Shown: positions 26,271 through 35,248, numbered from the stretch's first letter. The stretch: 64,000 bases of DNA from Frankia sp. RB7 (GCA_030403585.1 JAUEPE010000001.1:124001-188000); one strand, 5' to 3'. Made by a program: numbers and translations. Notes: generated by a model not told the origin, from the letters alone.

Positions 26271-27015
26271 GATACGCGCCCTTATCCTGGGCGGCATTGC
26301 CGATGCGAGCCTGCTCGCGACGGAGATCGCACGCGCTGGGATTGACGCCGTGTATTCCTATGGCGGCCGCACCCGCGCGCCTGCCGACCAGCCGCTGCCG
26401 ACCCGCATCGGCGGCTTTGGCGGCGTGAGCGGGCTTGCCGATACCATCCGCCGCGAAGGCATCACGCATGTGATCGACGCGACGCATTCCTTCGCGGCCG
26501 AGATGAGCCGCAATGCCGTTGATGCCTGCGCGGACACCGGCACGCCGCTGATTGCGCTCGAACGCGCGCCCTGGATCAAAGCGCCTGGCGACAACTGGAT
26601 TGAAATCAGCGACGTCGCCGCTGCGGTCACTGCCCTTCCCGAAGCGCCCGGGCACGTGTTCCTCGCCATCGGCCGCCAGCACATCGCGCCGTTCGCGGCG
26701 CGGCCGCAGCACGCCTACACGCTGCGCTTCGTCGATCCGCCCGAAGCGCCCCTGCCCTTCGCTGCCGAAGTGATCGTATCGCGCGGACCGTTCACCCTTG
26801 ATGGCGAGCTGGAGATGATGCGCATGCGCGGCATCAATTGGATTGTGGCACGCAATTCCGGCGGCGACGGCGCGCGCGCCAAGATCGATGCCGCCCGTAG
26901 GCTCGGCCTGCCCGTGATCATGATCTCGCGACCAAAATTGCCCGAACGACTGCGGGTGGAGAGCGTCGCTGAAGTGATGCAATGGCTCGGTCATCGGACC
27001 TGCCTCGGCGCATAG
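26269..27015 (+). CDS. cobK: Precorrin-6A reductase
   Basis: NAD(P)H-dependent reduction of precorrin-6A to precorrin-6Y (dihydroprecorrin-6A). 248 residues, beginning [38 protein letters not shown] and ISRPKLP are typical of CobK. It is the only gene of the block on the plus strand. Its start overlaps the cobL start and its 3' end overlaps the cobJ 3' end by 25 bp. It therefore has no intergenic promoter and must be transcribed from inside cobL, antisense to the operon. Frames extending to 26092 overlap cobL and are excluded. Confidence 0.94.
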   Translation: MIRALILGGIADASLLATEIARAGIDAVYSYGGRTRAPADQPLPTRIGGFGGVSGLADTIRREGITHVIDATHSFAAEMSRNAVDACADTGTPLIALERAPWIKAPGDNWIEISDVAAAVTALPEAPGHVFLAIGRQHIAPFAARPQHAYTLRFVDPPEAPLPFAAEVIVSRGPFTLDGELEMMRMRGINWIVARNSGGDGARAKIDAARRLGLPVIMISRPKLPERLRVESVAEVMQWLGHRTCLGA

Positions 27016-27725
27016 ACCCAGCGGCCGACGCGACGCGTCTGCGAATTGCCGACAATGACTAGCGTGCGCATGTCGGCCATCTCTGGCGTCGCCTCGTTCA
27101 GCGTCACGGTCACGATCTTCTCGTCAGGTGCGCTGACCGCGCGCGCGAAGATCACGAGGCGCTCGCCACAGCCGGCTTCCTTCAGCACAGCAAGCGCGCG
27201 GCCAAATCCCTCCGGTCGGCTCGCCGAGCGCGGATTGTACAGCGCAATCGAAAAATCCGCTTCGGCGGCGAGCCGCAGCCGCTTCTCGATCACCGCCCAC
27301 GGCTTGAGATTGTCGGAGAGATTGATCGCGCAGAAATCATGGCCGAGCGGCGCCCCCGCACGCGCGGCCGCGGCCAGCATCGCGGTGATACCCGGCAGCA
27401 CGCGGATCGGCAGTTCCTGATAGTGCGGCGCCTGCTCGAGCGCCTCGAACACAGCGGAGGCCATTGCGAAGACGCCGGGGTCGCCGGAGGAGACGACGAC
27501 GACTTCACCGCCTTCTGCCGCGAGCCGCAAAGCCTCGCTCGCCCGCGCGAGCTCTTCGCGGTTGTCAGACGGATGCAGGGTGAGACCGGCCCGCGGCGGG
27601 ACGCGCGCGACATAGGGCGCATAGCCCAGAATATCGGTCGCGGCGGCAAGCGCGGCGGAAACCTCCGGCGTCACCAGCGCGTCACCGCCCGGCCCGAGGC
27701 CCGCGATGGTGAGCGTGCCCGTCAT
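26991..27725 (-). CDS. cobJ: Precorrin-3B C17-methyltransferase
   Basis: Methylates C-17 and contracts the ring of precorrin-3B. 244 residues: IAGLGPGGDALVTP, DILGYAPYV, SSGDPGVFAMA, VLPGITAMLA and LYNPRSASRPEG are signatures of CobJ. ATG 27725 overlaps the cobI stop (ATGA). The frame that continues upstream to 27893 lies inside cobI and is excluded. The 3' end overlaps the convergent cobK by 25 bp. Confidence 0.95.
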   Translation of the reverse strand: MTGTLTIAGLGPGGDALVTPEVSAALAAATDILGYAPYVARVPPRAGLTLHPSDNREELARASEALRLAAEGGEVVVVSSGDPGVFAMASAVFEALEQAPHYQELPIRVLPGITAMLAAAARAGAPLGHDFCAINLSDNLKPWAVIEKRLRLAAEADFSIALYNPRSASRPEGFGRALAVLKEAGCGERLVIFARAVSAPDEKIVTVTLNEATPEMADMRTLVIVGNSQTRRVGRWVYAPRQVR

Positions 27726-28453
27726 TCGGCGGCGTCCGGATGCCGGCCCTTGCCGTGCACGAGCACGATCGCAAAATAAGGACAGTCGGCGGCGTCGATT
27801 TCGGCGAGCCGCACGACGCGCTCGCCCGGCATGGTGCCCCGCTCGACCAGCCAGGCATCGGCGAGCCGGCCGGCGGACGCGAGTGCACGGCACACCTTTG
27901 CGAGATTGCGGCCGGTCTTCATGATGACGAGCGCATCGGAATCGCGCATGCGGCGTTCGAGCTCGGCTTCAGCCAGCGTGCCCATCAGCACCGTCGTCAC
28001 GTCGTCCCCGAGCGCGATCGGCTGACCGACGCCGTTCCAGCAGCCGACCATGCCGGGAATGCCGGCGATTACCTCGATCTCGACGCGGCCCTGCAGGCGG
28101 GTGTGCAAATGCATGAAGGAGCCGTAGAAATAAGGATCGCCTTCACAGAGCACGACGACATCGACGGCGCGCGCCAGCCGCGCCAGGCGCTCGGCCCATT
28201 CGTCGTAGAATCCGGCCAGCAGCTGGACATAGTCCGGGCTGTCGAAAGCGATCTCGGTCGTAACGGGATACTCCATGGGATATTCAGTGACGTCGCTTCC
28301 GAGCATACCCTCGACGATGCGCCGCGCCTGACCGGGCCGGCCCTTCTTGCGGAAATAGGCGACATGCTCAGCGCCGCGCACGGTACGATCGGCGCGCACG
28401 CTCATGAGATCTGGATCGCCGGGGCCGAGACCGCAACAGATGATGCGTCCCAT
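27722..28453 (-). CDS. cobI: Precorrin-2 C20-methyltransferase
   Basis: Methylates precorrin-2 at C-20. 243 residues, with CGLGPGDPDLMSVRA at the N-terminus, EGDPYFYGSFMHL, VIAGIPGMVG and MKTGRNL, typical of CobI/CbiL. It starts 2 bp after the cobH stop. Its place directly behind cobG and cobH follows the usual rhizobial order. Confidence 0.95.
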   Translation of the reverse strand: MGRIICCGLGPGDPDLMSVRADRTVRGAEHVAYFRKKGRPGQARRIVEGMLGSDVTEYPMEYPVTTEIAFDSPDYVQLLAGFYDEWAERLARLARAVDVVVLCEGDPYFYGSFMHLHTRLQGRVEIEVIAGIPGMVGCWNGVGQPIALGDDVTTVLMGTLAEAELERRMRDSDALVIMKTGRNLAKVCRALASAGRLADAWLVERGTMPGERVVRLAEIDAADCPYFAIVLVHGKGRHPDAAE

Positions 28454-28455
28454 CG

Positions 28456-29085
28456 CTATTCGCTCCGGCTTGCGAGCGCGTTGACGGCGGCGACCGTGAT
28501 CGCGGAACCTCCGAGGCGGCCTTCGACCGTCAGCGCCGGAACCGGCGGATCTTCCATCAGCGCGGCCTTGGATTCGGCCGCACCGACGAAGCCGACCGGG
28601 CAGCCGATGATCGCCGCAGGCCGCGGGCAGTCGCGGTCCTCAAGCATGTTGAGCAGATGAAACAGCGCCGTCGGCGCATTGCCGATCGCGACGATCGCAC
28701 CGTCGAGATGCGGGCGCCACAGTTCCAGCGCCGCGGCCGAACGGGTGTTGCGCATAGATTGCGCCAGCGCAGGAACAGTCTCGTCGCCGAGCGTGCAGAT
28801 GATGGCGTTGGCCGCAGGCAATCGCGCGCGCGTAATTCCCTCCGAGACCATGCGCGCATCGCACAGGATCGGTGCGCCCTTCTGCAACGCCGCGCGCGCG
28901 GCGGTCGCCATCCCGGGCGTAAACCGGATATGCGCCTCGAGTCCCACCATGCCGGCGGCATGGATCATCCGCACCACCACCTGCTCCTCATCAGGCGCAA
29001 AGCGCGCCAGATCGGCCTCGGCCCGGATGGTCACAAAGGATTGCCGGTAGATCGCCGCGCCGTCGGTCTCGTAGGTATGTGGCAT
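28456..29085 (-). CDS. cobH: Precorrin-8X methylmutase
   Basis: Moves the C-11 methyl to C-12 to give hydrogenobyrinic acid. The 209 residues match the family length. The active-site His region is VVRMIHAAGM; PILCDARMV and IGCPVGFVGAAESK are further hallmarks. The ATG 29085 shares a base with the cobG stop (TGATG). Confidence 0.95.
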   Translation of the reverse strand: MPHTYETDGAAIYRQSFVTIRAEADLARFAPDEEQVVVRMIHAAGMVGLEAHIRFTPGMATAARAALQKGAPILCDARMVSEGITRARLPAANAIICTLGDETVPALAQSMRNTRSAAALELWRPHLDGAIVAIGNAPTALFHLLNMLEDRDCPRPAAIIGCPVGFVGAAESKAALMEDPPVPALTVEGRLGGSAITVAAVNALASRSE

Positions 29086-30242
29086 CAGTGCCCTCCCATC
29101 AGGATGGAGGGATCGCGAACGATGTCATCGCGGTCGAGCCCGCGCAGGATTGGCTCGTCGCGGGTCGACCCGCCGCGCACGAGATCGAATCCAGCGCCAG
29201 TCGCAACCAGCGTGATCGCGGCCGCGCCGGAATGGGCGCAACCCTTGGCGCAGCCCGAGACGTGAAGCCGCGAGGCCGCGCCGATATTCGGCGCCAGCGC
29301 CGCGGCAAGCGCGCGGGTGTCGGCATGCGCCTCGCGGCAGCGCGGTGCGCCGCTGCAGGCGATGACGCGCAGCGCCGGGTCGTAGGCCTCGGTGATCAGG
29401 CCGGAAGCGGTCGGCATCGTCCGCTTGCCCTCGCTCAAGACCATGCGCCATGGCGTCATCCGCAGCGCATGCCCGCAACTGGAAAATTGATTAAGCGTCG
29501 CATGCGGCATCTGCCCGAAGGCAACGCCGACCATGGCCCCTTGCGGATAAAGGCCGGGACGCGCCGCTGCCATGATGGGTGCTGGCTCCGCCTCGCCGCG
29601 CAGCGGCTCAGGCAACTTTGCGCCGGCCGCAAGATGCGTTGCCATCCGCCCACTCCTCGCACCACCGGACGTTACGAACCAGCTTGCGACAGCGAGTGCG
29701 GTGGTCACGGCGTCGCCGCGCGCGACGGTGCGACCGAGCATGGCGCCGTCTGCGCGCACGACGAGAGCGCCTGTGGGATCACGCTCGATCCGCACATCGG
29801 CGGAATTGCCGGCGAGCACGCGTGACTTGCCGTCGTCGATGGCGAAGCCGAATTTCGTCGGCAACTCGAGCAGAGAATCCGCCAGCACCTCTTCGAGCTC
29901 GGCGGCGAGCGCCTGGGTCTCGTCGCCATCGCGCCAGAACGGCGTGACCAGGATGTTGCGCCGGGATTCGGTGTCGGCGTCAGGGTCGAGCAGCGTCAGT
30001 TGCGCAAGACCGTCAAGCAGCAACCGGTGGCTGCTCTCGCTGACGCCCCTGATCTGGAGATTGGCGCGGCTGGTCACGTCGATCAGACCATTGCCGTGGC
30101 GGTCCGCGAGATGCGCGAGCCCTGCCGTCTGGGCCGCATCGAGCCGGCCGCCGAATGGGCGCACGCGGACCACGAGCCCGTCGCCCGATTGCATCGGCCG
30201 CAGCGCGCCGGGACACCAACCCTTCACCGAAGCCGCGCTCAT
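29085..30242 (-). CDS. cobG: Precorrin-3B synthase (CobG)
   Basis: Oxygen-dependent hydroxylation of precorrin-3A with gamma-lactone formation. The protein (385 residues) belongs to the sulfite/nitrite reductase family; the cysteines for the Fe-S cluster are in CSGAPRC and SGCAKGC in the C-terminal part. This is the CobG type of enzyme, not the flavoprotein CobZ used by some photosynthetic bacteria. ATG 30242 overlaps the cobN stop (ATGA). Confidence 0.93.
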   Translation of the reverse strand: MSAASVKGWCPGALRPMQSGDGLVVRVRPFGGRLDAAQTAGLAHLADRHGNGLIDVTSRANLQIRGVSESSHRLLLDGLAQLTLLDPDADTESRRNILVTPFWRDGDETQALAAELEEVLADSLLELPTKFGFAIDDGKSRVLAGNSADVRIERDPTGALVVRADGAMLGRTVARGDAVTTALAVASWFVTSGGARSGRMATHLAAGAKLPEPLRGEAEPAPIMAAARPGLYPQGAMVGVAFGQMPHATLNQFSSCGHALRMTPWRMVLSEGKRTMPTASGLITEAYDPALRVIACSGAPRCREAHADTRALAAALAPNIGAASRLHVSGCAKGCAHSGAAAITLVATGAGFDLVRGGSTRDEPILRGLDRDDIVRDPSILMGGH

Positions 30243-33200
30243 GACGCCTCCTTCAACGCAGCCGCAATCGAATTGCGGCGCGTCCGCCAGAGCGAGGCCT
30301 CGTGCAGACGGGTGAAGCAGGTTTCCATCGCATCGAGCGCCGCCGGATTTTCGCGGGCCATGAAGGCGCGGACATCGGCGGTGCCGAGCGTCGCATCATA
30401 ATAGAGATCGAACAGATGAGGCGGCACGGCGCCGGCCAGATGCGCGAAGGCGGCCATGTGCTCCAGCGTCGCGGTGATCTCGGCGGCGCCGCGAAAACCG
30501 TGGCGCATCATGCCGGCAATCCAGGCCGGGTTGGCCGCGCGCGCGCGGACCACACGCGAAATCTCTTCGGTCAGCGTCCGCGCATGCGGCTGCTCGGGGC
30601 GAGTCGTGTCGAGGTGATAGAGCGATGGCCCCGCCGCGCCGAGATGCGCTGCAGCAGCCGCGATGCCTGCTTCATGCGCGGCATAGTCGGCGGCGAGCAG
30701 CAGATCGGTTTCCGGCAAGTCTTGGACATGAACGAAAGCATCGGCGGATGCAAGCCGCTGCTCGATGCCGGCGCGATCGGGTTTGATCTCCCCATCGGCG
30801 GAGAACGCCCAGGACGATGCCGACAGCCAGGCCTCGCCCGCGGCATCGCGCGTCTCGGGCGTGAAGACATCCGGGATTGCGGACAAGCCGACGCCGTAAT
30901 GTCCGGGGCGCGGCGCGAACACGCGGGAGGCGCGGTGGCGATAAGGATTCTCCTCGCCCTCGTCCTCGCGCGAGGCCAGCGCCTCAGTGGCGGCCTCGAA
31001 CAATTGCGCAAGGCCCGCGAAGACATCGCGGAACAGGCCGGACACGCGCAGCGTCACGTCGATGCGGGGACGGCCGAGCTCGGCCGGCGCAATGATATCG
31101 TAGCCGGTGACGCGGCCGGAGGCGTGATCCCAATGCGGCGCAAGTCCAGCCAGATGCAGTGCCATCGCGAACTCTTCGCCCCCGGTGCGCATCGTCGCCG
31201 AGCCCCAGAGATCGACCACGAGACCTTTCGGCCAATCGCCGTGATCCTGCAAGTGACGACGCAGCAGCTCTTCGGTGAGTTTTATCCCCTGCGCATGCGC
31301 CGACGGCGTCGGCACCGCACGAGGATCGACGGCGAAGAGATTGCGTCCCGTCGGCAGCACGTCCTGGCGTCCGCGATAGGGCGAACCGGACGGTCCCGGC
31401 GCAACGCGCTGGCCCGCGAGCGCGGCACGCAACGCATCCCGCTCGGCCTCGCCACAGGCGCCGCGGCCGAACACGTGCAGGCCATCGCCGAACCGGCTTT
31501 CCTTGAGATCGCAGACGAAACGATCAATCCGCGGGATCGCTTCAGCCGGTGCGGCCGAGGCATCGAGACCGAGATCGTCTTCGAGGCCCGCTATGCGCGC
31601 CTCGTCGCGGATCGCGGCGATCAGGCGCTGGCGGCGGGCGGGATCGAGACCATCGGCGGTCGAATATTCGTCAAGCAGCTGTTCCAGCCGGCGCAGCCCA
31701 TCCGGCACGATGGACGCAGCAAGGGGCGGCGGCAGATGGCCGACGGTGACGGCGCCGATGCGTCGTTTCGCCTGCGCGGCTTCGCCCGGATCGTTGACGA
31801 TGAAAGGATAGATGACCGGCAGATCGCCGATCAGGGCTTCGGGCCAACACGCGGACGATAGCGCCACGGATTTTCCGGGCAGCCATTCCAGCGTGCCATG
31901 CGCGCCCATATGCACGACGGCATCAATCCCCTGCCCGCGGAGCCAGAGATAGAACGCGACATAAGCGTGGCGCGGCGTGCGGGCAAGATCGTGGTAGTCG
32001 GAATCACGCATGGTCGCGTCGCCACGTTCCGGCTGGACTGCGATGAGCGACTTGCCGCGCTGGATCGCAGCGAAGTGGAACGCACCGTCGCGGCAGTTCG
32101 GATCGGTCTCCGGCGCGCCCCAGGCTTGCGCGAGATCGTCCTGCAAACTTTGCGGAAGACGCGAGAGCGCGGCGCGGTAATCGGCGACGCTCCAGGTCAA
32201 ATGTTGCTTGAGCAGCGTCTCGCCGAGCGCATCAACCGGCGCAACATCGAACCCGGCTTCAGCGAGATCGGACAGCAACGCCTCGACCGAGGCGAGCGCG
32301 TCGAGGCCGACCGCATGCGCGATCTGGTGCGGACGTCCGGGATAGTTCGAGAGTACAATGGCCAACCGTTTCTCGGCGGCCGGTGTCTCCGCAAGCCGCC
32401 ACCAGGCCGCAACGCGCGCAGCCACGGCCTCCACGCGCTCTTCATCCGCCCTATGGGCCAAATGTGAAAATTGCAGTTCGGAATCCCGATCGGCAGCCGA
32501 TTTGAAGCTCACCGCACCCACAAACAGGCGGCCGTCGACCTCGGGCAGCACCACATGCATCGCGAGATCGCCGGGCGACAGGCCGCGCAGCGAATCCGCC
32601 CAGTCCTCGCGCCGCGCCGATGAGAGCGCGACCTGGAAAACGGGACATGACGCAGCGTCGAACGGCGTCGTGCCGTCGTCGCCCATCGCCGAGAACGCCG
32701 TCGCATTGACGACCGCTGCCGGCCGATTCTTCGCGAAATACGCCCTCAGCCAATCCGCAACGCCCGCGCCCTTCAGCGACGTGACGAACACCCCATGAGC
32801 GTCAAAGCCCTTCTTGCGCAGAGCAGCAATCAAGGCATCGACCGGCCCCGTGTCGGCGGCGGTGAGATAGGAGCGATAGAACGTCACCAGCGCGCGCGGC
32901 TTCCCCTCACCCACCACCGGCGCGGCAATCACGCCGCGTGCGGGATCGTAAAACCCCATCTCGGGAACGGTCATCTCGCCAACGACGGGCCCGGCGTAGA
33001 GGCCCGAGGCCAGCGCAAGCTGCGCGATCGCGGCTTGCGCCGCAACGGGACCGCCGGTGTCGCAGAGCACTTTTAGCCGGCGCAGCGTCGAGACCGGCAA
33101 AGTGGAGTACGCATCCAGCCGCGTGTCGTCGCGGCCATCGGCCGGCAGCACAGCCAGCACGATGTTGCGGTCTTTCGCGAGCTGCCGAAGCGCCACGAGC

Positions 33201-33487
33201 CCGTACGGCCAGTAGGACTCACCGCCGATCAGCCGCACCAGAATGCCGCGCGCCTGCGACAGCGTTCGCTCGATATAGGTATCGACCGAGAGCGGATGAC
33301 GGAGTTCTGCGAGGTTCGCCAGCCGCAGCGACGGCAGGCTGTTGCGGCCGCGCCGCCAGCCCGCCGCAAACGCCGCAAGATCGGAGTCCGAGTACGAGAG
33401 CACCACGAGATCGGCCGGGTCCTGGCCGATGTCCCTTGGCGTCGCGGTCTCTTCGAGACCGCGGCTCTCGCGGAAGACGACGTGCAT
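30239..33487 (-). CDS. cobN: Cobaltochelatase subunit CobN
   Basis: The large porphyrin-binding subunit of the aerobic, ATP-dependent cobaltochelatase that inserts cobalt into hydrogenobyrinic acid a,c-diamide. At 1082 residues it is shorter than the roughly 1270-residue P. denitrificans protein but still clearly CobN: LSNYPGRPHQIAHAVGLD, HMGAHGTLEWLPGK, VNDPGEAAQAKRR and GSATMRTGG are visible. The partner AAA+ subunits CobS and chelatase CobT are not in the window and should be elsewhere in the genome. Its ATG overlaps the cobW stop (TGATG). Confidence 0.94.
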   Translation of the reverse strand: MHVVFRESRGLEETATPRDIGQDPADLVVLSYSDSDLAAFAAGWRRGRNSLPSLRLANLAELRHPLSVDTYIERTLSQARGILVRLIGGESYWPYGLVALRQLAKDRNIVLAVLPADGRDDTRLDAYSTLPVSTLRRLKVLCDTGGPVAAQAAIAQLALASGLYAGPVVGEMTVPEMGFYDPARGVIAAPVVGEGKPRALVTFYRSYLTAADTGPVDALIAALRKKGFDAHGVFVTSLKGAGVADWLRAYFAKNRPAAVVNATAFSAMGDDGTTPFDAASCPVFQVALSSARREDWADSLRGLSPGDLAMHVVLPEVDGRLFVGAVSFKSAADRDSELQFSHLAHRADEERVEAVAARVAAWWRLAETPAAEKRLAIVLSNYPGRPHQIAHAVGLDALASVEALLSDLAEAGFDVAPVDALGETLLKQHLTWSVADYRAALSRLPQSLQDDLAQAWGAPETDPNCRDGAFHFAAIQRGKSLIAVQPERGDATMRDSDYHDLARTPRHAYVAFYLWLRGQGIDAVVHMGAHGTLEWLPGKSVALSSACWPEALIGDLPVIYPFIVNDPGEAAQAKRRIGAVTVGHLPPPLAASIVPDGLRRLEQLLDEYSTADGLDPARRQRLIAAIRDEARIAGLEDDLGLDASAAPAEAIPRIDRFVCDLKESRFGDGLHVFGRGACGEAERDALRAALAGQRVAPGPSGSPYRGRQDVLPTGRNLFAVDPRAVPTPSAHAQGIKLTEELLRRHLQDHGDWPKGLVVDLWGSATMRTGGEEFAMALHLAGLAPHWDHASGRVTGYDIIAPAELGRPRIDVTLRVSGLFRDVFAGLAQLFEAATEALASREDEGEENPYRHRASRVFAPRPGHYGVGLSAIPDVFTPETRDAAGEAWLSASSWAFSADGEIKPDRAGIEQRLASADAFVHVQDLPETDLLLAADYAAHEAGIAAAAAHLGAAGPSLYHLDTTRPEQPHARTLTEEISRVVRARAANPAWIAGMMRHGFRGAAEITATLEHMAAFAHLAGAVPPHLFDLYYDATLGTADVRAFMARENPAALDAMETCFTRLHEASLWRTRRNSIAAALKEAS

Positions 33488-34521
33488 CAGACTCCCAATC
33501 CCGCCTTGATCGCGGCCTCATCGATATCGCCGTGCTCACCGATCACGACGAGTTTTGATTGCCGCTTGCCCGCACCCCAGGGCTTGTCGAACTGGTGGCG
33601 CACGCGCTCGCCGACCGCTTGCAGCAACAGCCGCATCGGCTTGCCTGCGACCGCGATGTAGCCCTTGACGCGCAGTACATTCTGCTCGCGCGCCAGCTTC
33701 TGCACCGACGCGACCAGAGCATCGATGTCAGTGACCTCGGGAAGATCGATCACGACGGAGGCAAAGTCGTCATGCTCGTGGTCCTCCTCGCCGTCATGAT
33801 GCGAGGGACGCGCGGCGAGATCATTCTCCGCGGCGGCGCCGAGGCCGAGGATGACGCGCGCGTCGATCGCACCATCGGTGATGGACAGCATCGGCACGCG
33901 ACGCGGCATCTCGGCGGTAATCAACGCCTTGGCGGCCTCAATCCCGGCTGCGCCCGCAAGATCGGCCTTGGTCAGCAGCACGATATCGGCGCAGGCGATC
34001 TGGTCCTCGAACACTTCCGACAGCGGCGTCTCGTGATCGAGATTTTCGTCCGCTGCGCGCTGTGCTTCGACAGCATCCGGATCCGGCGCAAAGCGACCGG
34101 CGGCGACCGCCTCGGCATCGGCGAGCGCAATCACGCCATCGACCGTGATCCGCGAGCGAATCTCCGGCCAGTCGAACGCCTTGAGCAGCGGCTTCGGCAG
34201 AGCGAGCCCCGAGGTCTCGATCAGAATGTGATCGGGCCTCACGGGACGCGACAGCAGCTTCTCCATGGTCGGAATGAAATCATCGGCGACGGTGCAGCAG
34301 ATGCAGCCATTGGCGAGCTCGACGATGTTCTCTTCCGGGCAGTTCGCATCGGCGCAGGACTTCAAGATCTCGCCGTCGACGCCCTCGCTGCCGAACTCGT
34401 TGACGAGCACGGCGAGCTTCTTGCCGTTGGGATTGGCGAGCAGATGCTGGATCAGCGTCGTCTTGCCGGAGCCGAGAAAACCGGTGACCACCGTCACAGG
34501 GACTTTTGCAAGCGAGTTCAT
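33487..34521 (-). CDS. cobW: CobW GTPase, cobalt metallochaperone
   Basis: A G3E-family GTPase thought to deliver cobalt to CobN. In 344 residues: Walker A GFLGSGKTT at 14-22, the metal motif GCICC with Cys73, Cys75 and Cys76, TKADL for guanine binding, and a His/Asp/Glu-rich segment (HDGEEDHEHDD) before the C-terminal domain. ATG 34521 overlaps the stop of the upstream DUF1636 gene as ATGA. A longer frame extends to 35067 but crosses that gene and the riboswitch, so it is not coding. Confidence 0.95.
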   Translation of the reverse strand: MNSLAKVPVTVVTGFLGSGKTTLIQHLLANPNGKKLAVLVNEFGSEGVDGEILKSCADANCPEENIVELANGCICCTVADDFIPTMEKLLSRPVRPDHILIETSGLALPKPLLKAFDWPEIRSRITVDGVIALADAEAVAAGRFAPDPDAVEAQRAADENLDHETPLSEVFEDQIACADIVLLTKADLAGAAGIEAAKALITAEMPRRVPMLSITDGAIDARVILGLGAAAENDLAARPSHHDGEEDHEHDDFASVVIDLPEVTDIDALVASVQKLAREQNVLRVKGYIAVAGKPMRLLLQAVGERVRHQFDKPWGAGKRQSKLVVIGEHGDIDEAAIKAGLGV

Positions 34522-34892
34522 TCGGCGGCCTCCGGCAACGCGGCAATAGGGGGAATGCGGGCAAGCGACTGCTTGCGGAATATCTCCGGCCGGCTGCGCC
34601 AGGGCACGAGGCCGTCGGGCGCGGCGGCATAGGCTACGGCACCTGCGACCACGTCCTGCGCGTTGGCATCCGACAGCCGGCCATAGACGTAGGACCAGCG
34701 GCCGGGGGCGCTGAGCGCGACCGAGCAGCCCTGGCTGCATGCAGACAGGCACTCGACGGGAACCACATTGACGCCGTCGGGTACGCCGGCCTCGAGGATC
34801 GCACCGTGCAGGCGCTTGCCGGGTGTCGCCTCGCCCTCGCTGGGCGTTTCGCCGGCGCGGCAGGTGATGCAGACGTGAAGTGTGACGGTCAT
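34518..34892 (-). CDS. DUF1636 ferredoxin-like protein
   Basis: A 124-residue protein of the DUF1636 family, with a thioredoxin-like [2Fe-2S] ferredoxin look. Its cysteines are Cys8, Cys11, Cys48, Cys52 and Cys56 (VCITC; ECLSACSQGC). It is the first gene behind the cobalamin riboswitch and is coupled to cobW by ATGA, so its role is probably in cobalt handling or supply of electrons for the cobalt step. Function is not established. ATG 34892 has GGAAGAGG just upstream, and this site is the one paired in the hairpin at 34894-34929. Confidence 0.85.
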   Translation of the reverse strand: MTVTLHVCITCRAGETPSEGEATPGKRLHGAILEAGVPDGVNVVPVECLSACSQGCSVALSAPGRWSYVYGRLSDANAQDVVAGAVAYAAAPDGLVPWRSRPEIFRKQSLARIPPIAALPEAAE

Positions 34893-34893
34893 C

Positions 34894-34929
34894 GCCTCTT
34901 CCAGAAATATCAGCGGGAAGCGAAGAGGC
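34894..34929 (-). promoter_or_regulatory. Hairpin sequestering the Shine-Dalgarno of the DUF1636-cobW operon
   Basis: A perfect 8-bp inverted repeat, gcctcttc at 34894-34901 and gaagaggc at 34922-34929, encloses a 20-nt loop. Read on the minus strand the downstream arm is the ribosome-binding site GAAGAGGC right before ATG 34892, so the upstream arm would block it. No run of T follows. It is the probable expression platform of the riboswitch at 35000-35190. Confidence 0.65.
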
Positions 34930-34999
34930 CCACGAACCGTTCTTGCGAAGGCCCGTTTCCCCGTCGCGGAACACCCCGTCCGCCGGTCCAAAAATCGTC

Positions 35000-35190
35000 C
35001 GCGCTGGCAGGTCTCCCGGCTTGCGGAGCAGGGTTTCCCCTTCGATCCCCGCCTTCCCGATCCGCAAGGTGGATCAGTGGCTTTGGGCATCTCTCCGGTC
35101 ACGGTCGCGGGGGCGGCTGCAGTTTGGACCCAAATCTTGCCGATTCGGACCCTATCGCATTCCCTCTTCGCCTGTCATAGGACAGGAACC
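35000..35190 (-). ncRNA. Cobalamin riboswitch of the cob operon
   Basis: On the minus strand, in order: a CCTGTC/GACAGG stem (35171-35186), GAGGGAATGCGA, GCCGCCCCCGCGACCGTGACCG, AAAGCCACTG, CGGGAAGGCGG, and the B12 box AGCCGGGAGACCTGCC (35003-35023). All main blocks of the cobalamin aptamer are there. It precedes the DUF1636-cobW-cobN-cobG-cobH-cobI-cobJ series by about 110 nt and gives feedback repression by adenosylcobalamin. Confidence 0.94.
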
Positions 35191-35201
35191 AACGCCGGGT
35201 C

Positions 35202-35230
35202 ACCATTTGCCCCCGGCCGCCTCTTGTCAA
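35202..35230 (-). promoter_or_regulatory. Candidate sigma70-type promoter for the cob riboswitch transcript
   Basis: On the minus strand a perfect -35 TTGACA (35230-35225) is followed after 17 nt by a weak -10 AATGGT (35207-35202). A transcript starting near 35195 would begin just before the riboswitch. The same 55 bp must also hold signals for the divergent cobO gene. Only the -35 is convincing. Confidence 0.4.
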
Positions 35231-35248
35231 GCCGAAGGACCCTGTCAG

